Assembly: GCF_020382885.2 (NCBI RefSeq)
Contig: NC_058502.1
Location: 4,690,001 to 4,754,000, forward strand
DNA length: 64,000 nt
Direction: 5' to 3'
Source: Scatophagus argus
Taxonomy: Eukaryota > Chordata > Actinopteri > Scatophagidae
Under the pieces are notes generated by a model, which made no database searches, had not been told where the DNA came from, and saw nothing but the letters and a program-made list of their open reading frames with translations. Every line of letters begins with the position of its first letter. Position 1 is the first letter of the stretch. This document shows, in pieces, positions 44,883 to 58,576 of the stretch. The translations under genes and the position numbers were made by a program.

Positions 44883-45818
44883 TGTTTCCAGCAGCTGCCA
44901 ATAATGTTTTATGAATGGATTTGAGACTCGTTTCAATTAAACAGTGAATTGCTGGGGTGCAGCACTGATGCTCAGTGGGAACAGTGGTACTGAGAGACAT
45001 ATAACAGTAAAGGGAATCACGTTGTTCAAAATGTAAATTATTCCTTCTAAGGGATCTAAATTGCGCTCTATTTAATATTCCTGACATTCCTGTAGAACAC
45101 ATATGAGTATTTGTTGACAGTTTAATTGCCACAGTCATTTCCGGACTGCCAGCCAGCTTAAAGATCTTTGCTCATTTGTGGAGTTTGTTTGAAGTCGTTA
45201 ACTTGTTGCCGTTTGCTGTCGCACCAAAAAAAACATTCTGGCAACTCATATATGAAACCGAAGTCATTGATCTTAATACATTCAGTGGAGTTCATTCAAT
45301 AGTTTTCACGTAAGGCTGCAGTAAAACTTTGAAGTTCAGATTTAATTGGCACATAGTAAGTCACATCTCTTGTGCAATAAATTTTTATTGTGGGTAGTTT
45401 TGATCCAGCTTGCAAATGAAATTTAGTCAGTGAATGCAGCGTTCCGTTGTAATGTGTGAATAAACCCTGGAGTGTAACGTTATGGTTGGCTAATATATCA
45501 GCTGCTCTGGTGATCACAAGCTCCAAGCTTCATGTTCTGCGCTGATTTACTGTTATTTCAGTGTGTCAGATGACATTTAAATTAATGGATGTCTTAAGTG
45601 GTCACCCCTCATCAGTCGCTCCTGTGCACGTAAATGTCACGCAGCACACAGCAGTTAATGCACACACATATACACACACATGATTGTACAGTGGCTTACA
45701 TGCTTACTCGAATAGATATGCTGTGTGTGCGCAGACGAAAAGGCAGAACTAAATACACAAACACGCAAAGACACACAGGAAGAAATTCATCATATGTGCA
45801 GTAGGTACTCACTCACTC

Positions 45819-45911
45819 ACACACACACACACACACATGCATATAAGCTGATACACTCACAGATACAGATGTTCACTTTAACTAGAAACACACACACACA
45901 CACACACACAC
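45819..45911. repeat. two (CA)n microsatellites (45819-45837, 45889-45911)
   Basis: Pure CA runs 51 bp apart within CA-biased sequence. Confidence 0.9.
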
Positions 45912-46449
45912 GACTGACAAATATCCACATTGTGTGCAAATGATTTGGCCACATAGACTAACGGCCCTACGCATGTGCCACATAAAAACACATTCACACG
46001 TCGAACGAGATGAACAAACACACACCAAAAGAAATTAGATGATTTATAAAAGAAAAGTTTCCTTTGATCATTTAATTAGTAAGCCGTTGTGTTGAAACAG
46101 ATGCTGCTGTGTGTGCATGGATCCATGCTGCGCAAACGTGTCAGAAAACAGTTTGATCGTGCGTGTGTGTGAGAGAAAGAGTGTGTTAATGTGTGTGGAT
46201 ATTTGCAATCTATGCATGTATGCTATTCTGTATTCTCTCTATAGGAATCCCTGATGTGCTGCAGTATGAATCAAGACACTGATAAGCATCTGGGCTTACT
46301 TCTTGCCAAATAGTGCTCTGAAGCACTGCTGGCATTAACATCCAATCTCTTAATGAGATGGCGTGTGTTGGTCTAATCACATTTGCTTGAAATGGGTTCC
46401 AGCCACAGTCTGCATTATGTGCTATACTCAGAGGATGTTTCCTCTCTGT

Positions 46450-46460
46450 GCGCGTGTGTT

Positions 46461-46495
<35 letters not shown>

Positions 46496-46497
46496 AC
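46450..46497. repeat. (GT)n microsatellite
   Basis: Interrupted then pure GT repeats, core at 46467-46494. Confidence 0.95.
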
Positions 46498-46724
46498 GCG
46501 CATTTTTTTCACCCAATCTTTAATACGTTCGCTTAACATTTTTGTATTTTGCACAAGTGTGAAGATGATGTATGCCACTTGTCCATGCGCTGATGTGTTT
46601 GTGTCTTTTTGATGATATTTCATGTGTTGTGAAAGTGAATAAGAATGCGAGTTCAATGCATACTTTGTAAGATGAGTGTGTGTGTCCACGTGTCTGTTTT
46701 TGTGTCTGAGAATGAGCTACAGAG

Positions 46725-46727
<3 letters not shown>

Positions 46728-46757
<30 letters not shown>
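46728..46757. repeat. (GT)15 microsatellite
   Basis: Pure GT run in kcnq5 intron 1. Confidence 0.95.
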
Positions 46758-46758
<1 letters not shown>

Positions 46759-48666
46759 TTGATTCAGTCACACAGTTTGAGTGCGTTGGCCATTGATCCC
46801 AGGCCCGTTCTGGTCTATCGACAGGTAGCACATGAAGCCAGCCTGATGATTTGCCACATGGTGGAAACGCACTAATGATCAACCTCAGTCCTGTAGCCAA
46901 ACAGATTTGTGCAGAGTCTGTGATGCATTAACTGTCAGCTTCAGTTGGCCCTTTGAAAGGAACGACACTTTATTTCTATTTAACTGCCACATAGCATTCA
47001 CACTGACGAGGATCTGTGTTACAGGACAGACAGTCCTCGCTAAATGCTCTGAAAGGCATTTGTTTGGTTGTACAGTAACCATACAGGAGGTACATCGCGC
47101 CATTTTCTAAAATGGTCATTTGGAAGACACTGACAATGTTTTGCGTGTATCCGCTTCATATAACGTTGATTTATTGAGAATGAGACTCCACAATCAGTTC
47201 TCTTTCTCCAGAATCCCCGCCCCCCTCTTTTAAAAAAAAACATAGAAGTGTGAGTACTTTTCCAGTGAGCCATACTGTTAGGGATCAGAATCTGAGATAC
47301 AACCATTACATTACAGTTACTTAACCTGTTTCACTATACTGGGGGGTCAGCTTGACTTCTGTCTTACGATGAGCTCAATGAAGAGTCGATATCTACTATT
47401 TTTGATGGATGGTAGCTAGAAGACATCGCATGATAAGTTGCATGTCTGTCATTACATAACCTCCAAACTGTTGGCAGGCTGCTTGTTAAATCACAATGTC
47501 TTGTTTTCTACTCAATCTGTGGAGGGTTTGGAGGGTTTTAAAGGCACCGTGGACAGATTTGATTTTTTTTTTATGACAGTTACAGAATTTTCACTTGTTT
47601 GTTTTCATATTTATTTGGTCCAAACTAGGTTTTCATTGTTCTGTTTGGTTTACTGGATGTTTTCCAGCCAGGTTTGATCAAACCACATGTCTCACAGTTC
47701 CTGGCATTGATTGGATTGTTGTCCCTCCCCTTGTGGTGTTCTGGCCATATTTCAGTATCTGCATGCAATTGACTATGTTTTATGAATCACTGGTCATCTA
47801 ATGGCCTTGTATTTCATTCAATATTTGTTTGCTTTCCTCTGTCCATTCAGACCAGCCATAACAATTTTGTTTGTGCCTGTGTTGACACAGAGCTGTGATT
47901 TATAAGCTGAAATGACCATTTGATGGGTCAGTAAGTTGTTCAACATGGAGCTGAAAGAGTGTATCTCTGCTGTCTCGGAAAACATACCTCTCACTGCAAC
48001 TTGGATTACACTGATTGGGCTTTTGAAATACGAGAAAAGGCCGTTGCATGCAGAGATTATTCAAACAGCAGGTGCATTGATGAAGTAAAATGTGCTCAGA
48101 CCTGAGGAACATCAAAGGCATCGCGAAGAGACTGTACTTTGTTTCCTGAGAACAAGATGACATTCGAGACACCCGAACACATAAAAGAGTCTCTGTGTTT
48201 AGTTTCAGAGTTACTTCCAGGTAAGGAGGAGGATGTTGGCTACCACCCAGTGGAAAATGCTGGAAAATGCTAAGGACCCATTAGATATGGATGAACAGAA
48301 AGAGTGATGCGCAAGTGTGTATTTGTATAAATACTGTCACGATGTGTTCCGGTGTTTGCATGAATCGGCACAGACTGGGTACCCTATCAAAGGTTAAGTG
48401 TGTGCGTGAGTGTGAACTCTTAATGTATTCACTGTAGAGTGTGACACAGCACAGACACGGTGCGGATTTGTGTGTCCAGGTCACCAGTTGGCATAATGTC
48501 ATCCATGGCAAACCAGAGGAATGACTGGAGAGGAAGCAAGAGAGCAAGATGGAGAGACTGAGCGAGAGAACAGGTGAAGACGAGAACATTCAAAAGTTTG
48601 TGTGCAAGAAAACACAGGAAGAATATTAAAGGCTGTTTATTCCGTGTGCTCTGAAGGAAATGCAAC

Positions 48667-48714
48667 ATCTGCTTCTCTACTGCTTCTCTACATCTGCTTC
48701 ATCTGCTTCTCTAC
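48667..48714. repeat. short tandem repeat of an (ATC)TGCTTCTCTAC unit
   Basis: Four imperfect units of 9-14 bp sharing TGCTTC. A small minisatellite. Confidence 0.8.
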
Positions 48715-51183
48715 CCTAATTCGAAACGAGGAGCACCTACAGTCATCATACCCAGACAGAAGTATTTCACAGACGACTCTGCATGCAAGATATGCAAACA
48801 CACGGTGGCAGATTTATAAGAAATACAAGTTCACTCAGTCAAGATTATGTTAGCAACAGAATTTGTTTGCATATTAAACATTTTTCTCTTCCTCCAGTAT
48901 AAAGTCAAAGCACATATTCAGGAGTTGGACATTGGAGACAAAAAAAATAGTTGCATTCAAGGACACTTCAACTTTAGGCTTTTCAGCTTCAACTGCCAAG
49001 CATAAGACCAGTTTTCCAACAGTGTAGTCAGCAGACTGCTTCCTGATTTAGATAGCATTCATATATCCATAAGCTTCCTTCCTGTGAACTGTTGATGGTT
49101 TGAAGTTTAACACATCAGCAGTGAGATATGAGAACATTTGGGTGGAGGGAGTAGAATTTATCATTCAAACTGATGATTAATGCATGACTCAGTGCATTGC
49201 TGTGAATGGACAGTGCATCATCAGAAAATCCCTTTTCTGTATCTGAAGTCACACTGAAGACACTGTATTTGTCTGCAGTTTAACACTCATTCTCTCTCAT
49301 TCAATTTCCGTGAATGTTTACGCAAAGTTCCCAGTAAGCATTTGGCTTCATTACACCCTCATATTCTCTGGGTGAGTGTGCTGCAAATATGTTTTTACAA
49401 AAAGGAGCTAATTAACCTGTGTCAGAGTGGAGAGATCTGATGTGCGATCAGATCAGCTTTGACATCGTTTTCGTCAGAGAACCAGTCGACAATGTCAGTC
49501 CGAGCTCGCTGGTGAGAAGGTGCGAGATCGGAAGGGACTGCAGTGACAAATATACTGTGACATTCGAGCAGGTCACACAGGAAGTGTGTAGGTTGTAGGC
49601 CTGTGTGTGTGTGTCAAAGAGGTTGAGAGAGAAAAAGATGTTTGTCTTTTAAAGTGCAAACTTATGTGCAATAAGAGAAAGAAAGAAAGAGAAGTAGCGA
49701 TGGTGTGTATAGTCACTACTGCCATAAGACTCACGTTCAGGTTTTCCCACAGCTATGAATGTATGCTGGTATGCACGGCGTATCTGTTGCTCGTGTGTGT
49801 GTGTGTGTGAACAGCAGTGTGTGTCTGCTTGTTAGTCATCCGGCAGCCCTCTCGTACATCAGCGGAGTTGCCAGTTTGCTGAGCAGACTGCAGCGCTGAT
49901 GGATGGACGCAGGCTGAGCTTGTCTGTCCTCCTGCCCACACAGAGTCCACGGCTGCTGGATTTGCGTCACTCCACCCTGCCCTGCCCTGCCCCATCGCGT
50001 ACACCTCAGACGTTACCCTGTCAGCTCTTTAAAAAAGAACAAATCTCAAGAGCACACACTCAGAACCCTATACACTCACCTAAACATACTAACACACGTG
50101 AGTAAATGTGCACTTGCTTTACGAATACACACACATGCTTTGTCGTGTTGCTTCATTCAAGATCCCTCTGCTTTACTAAGCTGTCTGTTCAGAAACTTCG
50201 GAAGTGACTGTGATTAGCAGCTTTTTCCATTTAGTCTGAAGCATTTTAACGTGATTGAGCTGTGCAGAGAACAGCTATGTGAATTGAATCAAAGTGAGTG
50301 TTGCTCAGGTTGTCACTCTCGCTTGTTAGAGCATTAACAACACTTAATAAATCCACCCAGTGCTTTTGAGCAATGTTGCCACTGTTGCCTGATGACCTCA
50401 CAATGACATCGAGAAGTCAGTGTGCTTGGCCGTTATGCACCAAGAAATGTTCACAACATTTAACCCACAGCAAAGCGGCAAACAGTAGTTTTCCCTTAAC
50501 TGTTTGAGTACTTATTAAAGAAACAAAATAGACAAATTGACTCAGCTCATGTTACCTGTTAGTGATAGAAGAATCTAACACTTGATAAGTTCTGTTTCAC
50601 AGTAGTAGATGTTCTTTATTGACCCCAGAGCCTGTGTGCATTCATCTAACATGACAATCATACCAAAGAGCTGCTGCAACAGGCTATAAAATCTCTAATG
50701 CTGTGTTGACTTTTCTGAACCCACCTGCTTTGAACCCAACAAGTTCATTTAACTTGTGAGCTTTAGAAGTGTTGGTTGGAGGATGTTTGAACTTCTGAAA
50801 AGAAAAAAATACATACCTACATATATATATAGCTGCTTCCTTCTGCATGCTGTCTCTATGCTAAGCTAAGCTAACACATTCTGCCTTTAACTCCATACCC
50901 CTCAAGCTCCATGTCCACAGACACTAAAGTGCTATTGATCTTCTCATGCAGCTGTTGTAAAGTACGTGAATTAACTAATTTCCCAAAACTATTTCTTTTA
51001 TGTAATTTGTGTCAGCTATAGCAGACCGAAAGTACAATATTTTCCAGTGAAATGCAGTGTAGCATTCTATAAAGTAGCATGAAATGAAATTAACTCTAAT
51101 GATGTACAAACACTCTGGAATTATGCTTAAATAGAGTGCTTAAATGTAGTTTATTACACAGCTGCTCTATTTGCATGCGCGTA

Positions 51184-51208
51184 CACACACACACACACAC
51201 ACACACAC
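51184..51208. repeat. (CA)n microsatellite
   Basis: Pure CA run. Further GT- and CA-rich tracts follow at 51380-51398 and 51436-51464. Confidence 0.93.
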
Positions 51209-51912
51209 GGCTCTTTCCAGCATCTGCACTCCTTGCTCTGTGGCCCCTGAGAAATCCTCACATATACAGATATAGCAACAATTATGAGCTGTATGTCGCA
51301 GTATAGCTCAGCCACCTGGGGTGAGAGTATGAATATTTCAGTAGGTTTTTTGTGTGTATGTACTGTATGCATGCATGCATGTATGTGTGTGTGTGTCAGA
51401 CAGCTCAGTCTGCTCTGCGCAATCTTCATGAATACACAAACACACACACACACACTCACACACGTAGCCATATCGTAGCAGAGACATACAAGCCAGCTCA
51501 GCCCAACACATATTGTGAATAATTTATCTTGGTTAGTCATACACATTTTTCCCAGGTGACACACTGATTCAGGCAGAGCAGCACCGGCTCACCCACGCTG
51601 ACAGGTTTCTTATACAGAGTGAGACAGAACACTGTACCAACAGGTGTTCGCTTTATTTGACATGTTTTGTATTATGGGAGGATGGGTTTGGGAATGTCAT
51701 TTGTCCTGCCAGTGGAAGAATTGTGTTGAGAGCTGCAGGAGATGGAGGTGCTAAGAGGAGGAGAGAGAGAGAGAAAGTGGCTGGGTGAGAAGAGGTGGAG
51801 GTGAGGAGAGATATAGCTAGCTAAATGAGATTATAGAGAGAACTCCAAATAGTTATGTACCGCTGTAAGATACATCCAATAATCTGTTTAACTGCATTAA
51901 AGTCACTCTCTT

Positions 51913-51932
51913 ACACACACACACACACACAC
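51913..51932. repeat. (CA)10 microsatellite
   Basis: Pure CA run in kcnq5 intron 1. Confidence 0.9.
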
Positions 51933-52019
51933 TCAGTGTTGTAAGGTCAAACACACACTGACACAGATCTGACAAAAAGAAAATTAAGCGCAAGCGATGT
52001 TGATCAGCTTTAAAATTTG

Positions 52020-52078
52020 CTGCCTTTCTATGTTTTTCTGTAATTCTATTATCTTTGGGTTTTGGACTGCTGGATGTG
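52020..52078 (+). mobile_element. fragment of the palindromic MITE-like repeat
   Basis: 'CTATTATCTTTGGGTTTTGG' and neighbouring bases match the central segment of the same teleost repeat seen at 14158 and 55110. Only about 60 bp remain. Confidence 0.4.
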
Positions 52079-54732
52079 ATTATTTCTCACATTTAGTTTG
52101 GCATGTTTCTCTTATGAAAACAGGCTCCATACTTCAGACCCATGCATGTGTCTGTTATTGGCCCTGAAGGACTGTGAGTGACAGTTTCCACACCTTTGCA
52201 CTTACCCTGAATACAGAGTCTAGTATTTATCCCTAGAGAAAGTAATAGCATTGACTTGTGACCTGCTGGGAAATGAGAATCAAAATATTTCCCAAATTTC
52301 GCAAGACCTGTGTTAATGTGGGATATTCAGTGCTAGAGAGGTCTGTCCCCCCAAATTTGTGTAAAAGAAATTTCCCTTTTTCACTGTATCTACCCAACAA
52401 AGCACAGATTGAGGGGAAAAAAGCATTTGAGGAAAAAAAGTCATATGTGTGCACATTGTGAACAGTAAATTCTATGGCAGAAATAGAAGACATTTCACAG
52501 CAGGGAACAAAAGCCATTTTACCATTTATGACATTAAATACAAGAGTAACAAAATAGATACATACGTACATACCAGAGGATAAATCCAAATTATCTGTCT
52601 TGCCTGGACTATAGACCAGCTCAGCATCGATACTGTAAGGAGGTATTTAACAGGAAGTTAGTACACTGTGTTCCTCAGTTTCTCAATTTCATTTCGTCTC
52701 TCTGTCTTGCTAATATTGAGCTAATGTGTGTAGGCGCGTGAGTTGGCTTTGCTTGTAGTGTGAACTCATTACAATTCCTCTGACAGAGGTAGAAACAGCA
52801 AGAGCTTCCCTCTGAAGGCAGACTCGAACAATCTGTTAGCTCTTACCAGTGGCTGTCTCATCCAGTCTGTCTTACTGAGCTTGTTTATTTTGGTGATTCA
52901 TCGGCCATTTGACATATAAAGAAGAAGCTTTAAAAGCAGCAAATGAACCTGACAGTTTTTGCTGTTCACCGTTTTGACTTACTGTGAAAATTATATCAAA
53001 GTTAAAACTGTCCTCCCTCCCTCTTCCTCTCTTCATGTTGCAGAATCTGTTCAAAGATGCTTGTTTTGTTGTGGAGGAGTTAGACAATGGCTGCCCTTTG
53101 AGGTGCCCTGCGTGGAGAGTCTTAGGCATATGTGCATAAGTTTAATGAAACTGACTGAGGCAAGCTTTTTAGTTTTTATTAAAAGCTATCACGTGCCACA
53201 ACGTGTCTTTCTTAAGCAGCGTTTATCTGAGGGGTTTGAGTGCCATCCATCATCTATTTCTCTTTGTTTACTGAGTGAGGAACCTTTGTTGTCCCCTGCT
53301 TTCAGATAAAGAAGTCTGTCCTTGTTTGTTTGACTGTCAGATCCTGATTAAACTTGAGAGAGTGATGCAGCGTATAGTTACACTCCAGTGTCAGGATGCA
53401 TTAAAAGGTGCCCAGACAGGTGAAGACATTCGCATCACACATGAGCTGTCACATTGTTTGCTTTTGTATTGTTTAAAAGAAAAACACATTCACTTTTACT
53501 GTGCCAAAAGCACAAAATGACCCTGATGTACACCTCTGTGGTGTCAAAGCTCAGTTATCCTGCTTTAAAGTGTCTGCCTCCTTCTATAAGCAGCTCCTTT
53601 GTGGTTGATATAGATCTCTGTTGACAGACAGCCCACGCTCTTGCAAGCTTGCACTACTGCATAGTCAGCATGCACAATTTCAAGTTTTTCCTCAACATTG
53701 AGATCATCCAGCATTTCAAAAATCAGTTTAACTCACTCAACCCGTGGGGGAATTGATTATCAACTAAACAATGCAGAGTTTGTAGAGTTTTGGCATTTAG
53801 ATTCTTACAAAGTTACTTCCCCAAAGGATACACAAAGGTCACCATAGCAAGCACTGATGAGTGGCAGTAATGATTTCCACACCAGTGAATGTAGCTTACA
53901 GGTGGGCACCATGGGTGGAGGTGGGGTTTATGAAATGCTACATGAAAGACAGCAGCAGTAACAGCCATGGCACCAAGTCACTGCAGTGCCTGCGTCATTG
54001 GTTTCAGCTGAACAGTGCGGCAGTGGGCAGGTTAAAGCTAAAGAGCAAGGTAAAGAGCCTTCTGTCATATTGCAAAATGTGTGTTGAATGCGCAGTTTGC
54101 TGAAAAAGAAATGTTCAGACTACAGACAGACAAATGAACGATAAAACGAGACACCAGAATCTGCTGCTCTGTTGGCTTGTCAACAAGCGACTCAGTCTTA
54201 ATCATTTCACCAGGTGCCTTGAGTGAAAGACCAGCGCAGAGCACTGTGTCAGGTAGATATGAGCAGGTAGAGGCACAGCTTATCTGACTGATGTTGCACT
54301 TCCGGCTGGGCACCACTAGGGTTTGATTGATGTGGAGACTCATTGAAAACGCGATGGAGTTGTCGCTGTAAATCAGGTGACGGATGATGAAGATGATGGT
54401 GAATGTGTGATTGCAAAGTAAGCTATGTCTCCGAAACAACATGACTGATCAAAGCCTTCCATGCCATGGAATTCGTTTTGTTTTTTACACTTAAATACAT
54501 GCACGTGCCATGTGTCTATGACTCCCCCAAAACATGACTTAACTCCAAAGTATGTGTTGCCCCCAGGAACCAAAGCTTGGACAAGAATGCAGTGACTCTG
54601 TTACACTCTGTTAAAAATCCTCAGTTGTTTGTGTGTGTGCATGGGTGTGAGAGGGATTGAGGCAAGAGGAGAATGTCTCTGTGAACGCCTGTGTGTGAAG
54701 CCTTCTCTGCACTGTAGAGCATGTGAGAGAAC

Positions 54733-54753
54733 GTGTGTGTGTGTGTGTGTGTG
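54733..54753. repeat. (GT)n microsatellite
   Basis: Pure GT run followed by GCGCGCG. Confidence 0.9.
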
Positions 54754-54907
54754 CGCGCGTGCAGGCGCTGGGCCCAGTCCATTGACGGGAGTCAGTCTAA
54801 TGTAGAGTGAGTCTCTGTTTTCTCTAAGTAAGCCTTCTCCCAGGCCTGCAGCCAACAGAGCAACCGGCCTGACACAACAAGACAGCTGGCTGTTTGGATA
54901 ACATCAC

Positions 54908-54913
<6 letters not shown>

Positions 54914-54973
<60 letters not shown>
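54914..54973. repeat. (GT)n(GA)n compound microsatellite
   Basis: About 39 bp of GT then about 20 bp of GA; the longest pure dinucleotide tract in the window. Confidence 0.96.
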
Positions 54974-55109
54974 TAAACATGAAAGTCTTTTAACATTTGA
55001 TTAAACTTAAATAGACCCATTTGACTGGTTAGTAGAGTTATGTGCACTGAAGTCCTTCATGGGCCCAAAATCCCAGGCCCAGCCCTGGCCCCAGCCCATG
55101 GTGTTCAAC

Positions 55110-55396
55110 AGGGCTGTAACTACGCTACTCACAATTAATCAATTCATAGTTTAGTCTATATCATATCAAAAACTGTGAAAAATGCTCAGAGACCAAAGTG
55201 ACATCCTCAGATTGCTTCTTTTGCCCAACAAACAGTCAAACCCAAAGAAAATCAGCAAATCCTGACATTTCAGAAGCTGGAAACAGCAAATACTTGACAA
55301 TATTGTTTGAAAAAATGACTGAAACAATTAATCAACTATCAGGGAGCTAGTAGCTAAATTTTTTTGACTGACTAATTGCTACTCATTGCAGTTCTA
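55110..55396 (-). mobile_element. palindromic MITE-like repeat, copy 4, opposite orientation
   Basis: Runs from AGGGCTGTAACTAC to ATTGCAGTTCTAG, whose ends are imperfect inverted repeats. Inside are CTCAGAGACCAAAGTGACATCC, 'TTTCAGAAGCTGGAAACAGC' and AATTAATCAACTATC, the reverse complement of the core in the 14158 copy. The most complete copy here. Class assignment (hAT-type) is from memory and unverified. Confidence 0.65.
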
Positions 55397-55498
55397 GTCC
55401 TCAATCCCTATAGCCCTGCTCCAGTCCAGCAACGTCTGCCATTTTCCAGCCGAATCCAGACCCGGCTTGAGACCAACACCAGCTATAAGCTCTCTTTG

Positions 55499-55519
55499 AC
55501 ACACACACACACACACACA
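55499..55519. repeat. (CA)n microsatellite
   Basis: Pure CA run in kcnq5 intron 1. Confidence 0.9.
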
Positions 55520-57569
55520 ACAGGAACAAGAACAATACAAGAGGTACATACGAAGCTGTTAAATAAAGATCTGCAAGCACCTCCAACTCCTCAGCGAGGT
55601 AACCCCCCCACCCTTTGCTCTGCTTTTGTGTGGAAAACAGTCCAGGCTGATTTCAGCATGAAATAATACTGCAGTTGCTCATAGCCCGATGGAAATGGAC
55701 CAGGTATTTACTGACTTCTTTATTAAAACAACGTGAGTTTGTTGGGCTGTGCTGTAAACAGACACTGCAGCTGCTCTCCTGTTGTATTTCTGACAAAGTA
55801 GCTGCTCAAGGAGTGTTTGTTGAAGTATTAAACTGCACTTGATGATGCTGCCAGATCAGACCTTAAGTAGCACAACTTGAAGTTTATGGCTAAGTGTCTG
55901 AAGATTTGAATTTCTCACTTTGAGTGTGTGAAATCTTTGAAAAAGTCACTATTAAACAACAGGAAAAAAAAAAATAATAAAAGGCCCATTTCCTTTCATT
56001 ACTGCAAGTCCTCATAAAGTCGTTCAGGCAAGAGAGAGAAAGACAGTGTGAGATAGAGGGAGTGTGAAGGGGGATATTTGTCAGCCTGTGTTGTACACTT
56101 GCTAAATGTCAGCTCCATCCAATTTTGCATGAGAATGTTTATAAGGACACCAAAGACTAGAGATGATACCCTTCACTTCCCACCTCAAATATATTTAAAC
56201 ACTCCCCCTCCTCCCCCTACTATTTTGGATTGTTCAGAACAACCACAGTGCACAACACAGCCAGTCCTGCTAGCTGAAACTGGAGATTAAAAAGGCGCTG
56301 CAGCTGAGACCATTTGTCAGATATGAGCAGTTTGTGCCAGTTAGGAAGCAAATATCATCATTAGAAAGGTGTGTAATTATTATCCTGCATTTGTCTGTGC
56401 AGGTGTTTTCATAAGCACTGATACTACAGATCAGATGTAAAGTCGAATTGGTTTTCTGAGGAACCGTTGCTGGAGCACAGGGTTGCTATCAAGAACTGCT
56501 GAACTCAAAGCTTAACTGTGTGATGTTTTGACAGCCTGTTAAAGGTAGATTCACCTAAATGAAAATAAAATGTAAACATTTTTTAACTTGCCTCTTTTGG
56601 TATCAAGCCAGATTGGTGTGGTTTTATTTGATCAGGTTTTGAGATAATCTGATTCCAATTGTTCCAATCTGCAAATCTTTCTGTGTAAATGCCGGTCCCA
56701 AGCATTTTGAAGGGGAAACTCATTTTTATTTTAACAACTGAAATCCTAAGACGCTGTCAAAACACTTGTGTTTCAGGTGAGACTCATTTAAGCTCATTTT
56801 TGCCCAGATGACAACATACAGTCTAAAGCAGTAAAAACACCACACTGATGGCAAAATGTGAAAAAAACCCCAATACAATTAAAAAGCCAAGAGTGGAGGA
56901 GTGGACTGACGGCAGCAGTGAAAGGGAAATGGCTCCGTCCTCTTTTGTGAAACTTGCTGCCAGTTTCCATTTGCAGGAAGGAAGTTAAAACATATTTGAA
57001 GATAAAAAAACTGAGTGTTTATTGCCCAGTACACAACAGCAGTGCATCATTTAAATCAGTTTCACAAAAGAGGCCCTAATCTCCCAGATAATCAGAGCAA
57101 AAGAAAAAAAATTCTCGGCGTGTTACAGTAAATGTAAACAACATGGCATTTAACTAATAGCTGTAGGTCCCTTGCCTAACATTGCTGCAAAACCAATTAG
57201 CAGCAAAGTGTCGGAGCTTTGGAAACTGCACTCATGCTCAGACAGTTTATGTTTTTTAGACTCAGTTCTGGTTTTTGAAGAGTTCATGTTCCTGGCACTT
57301 CTTTGCAGATAGAAAACCCAAAACCCTCCATTGTTCTCTCCATTTGTACCTTCTTTGCACAGTGAAGGTATTTTGTCTATTATGGTACAATTTTGTATAG
57401 AAAGTTTTTTATTCAGCCAGCCTTCACAAGTAGAATGTCCTCATATTCTATGCAGTAAGGCCATCATCAACCCGGCCTGCGGTGATGTTCGAGAAAGCCA
57501 ACGCTGTGTTTGGAGAGGTACTCACACAGCTTCAAAAACACACACATAGAGCTGCACATATTGAGCTGT

Positions 57570-57590
57570 CCACACACACACACACACACA
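57570..57590. repeat. (CA)n microsatellite
   Basis: Pure CA run in kcnq5 intron 1. Confidence 0.9.
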
Positions 57591-58542
57591 TTGGAAGACA
57601 CAGAAAGATTTCTGACCCAAATCTGCTCATTTGGAGCTCCAACCACAATAGATTTTCCATACTTGCAGACACAGAAATGCATACATATACACAAATACAA
57701 ATACATATGAGACTGCAACTTCTCCACCACGACATCCAAGTGACAAACTTCTTTTCTCCCCCATGTTTCCTGACCTTGTTAAGTAAAGAAAGGAGCAGTG
57801 GATGGGAGGGAAAGACGACATGTTTCAAAGTGGCGGGTGTGTAAATGGTCCAACTCAGCAACGTTAAAGATATTAGGACAGGCACTGAACACAAGACCTG
57901 ATCCAGACCTGGCCCCGCTCCAACCAGCTGAGAAATGAAAGGTTCAAATCATCGCTTCTGGTGGCCTCATCTATCACCGCATGGGTAGAAAGAGTTCTAC
58001 ACGTGTGTGAGGGATCTGTCTGTGCGACAGCTTTGTGAACAGCCACAGTTCTCACCTGTTCCACGTCCATCTGCAAGTCATAGTTTGGCTTTGATGCAGA
58101 GTTGGACACAGCAAGGTTGAGATACTGTAGCACTGAAGAAAAAAAAATGTTTAGTGTGTGGGAATGTTTTCCAGCATGCACTGTGGCAGCTTACTTATGG
58201 ACATAAGTATCATTTTACACACATAACTGTACTGTCCGTTGCGGTGTAGTATCTCAATGTTTCCACTATTTTCATAACTCTCTGGATGTTGTGGGTTATT
58301 TGTTATTCTGAAGAATGAGCTTAGATTGTGATGTATTGTGCACTCATTTTGTAATTTTGCTTGTGGTACCACAGGCAATGGGCGGTATGAAACTTATCAT
58401 TCCTTCCCTCTCCTCTGCTCTGTTTTTCACTTCAACCTTGACTTTACTTTTTCTTCTTTCTGTGTTTGTTTGGATTAGCCAACAGCATCAGAGACAATTT
58501 TCTAATTTCATCCTGTCTAATTCATTTTCTCTAAAAACCCAG

Positions 58543-58576
58543 ACAGATTACGAACCAAACTACGACGCAGTGGGAG
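58543..58576 (+). other. possible small exon in kcnq5 intron 1
   Basis: 34 nt between a pyrimidine-rich acceptor (CTAAAAACCCAG) and a good donor (GTATGT). An alternative acceptor four bases further in would give 30 nt. No KCNQ homology is recognised. Splice-site appearance only. Confidence 0.15.

Noticed and set aside
45660..46760. Regularly spaced short repeats resembling an array
   Set aside because: They are simple CA/GT microsatellites. There are no repeat-spacer units of constant length, so this is not CRISPR, and the genome is vertebrate.
46210..46900. Open frames of 159 and 126 codons around CA/GT repeats
   Set aside because: The length comes from (TH)n/(HT)n reading of microsatellites, which lack stops. 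No protein family is visible.
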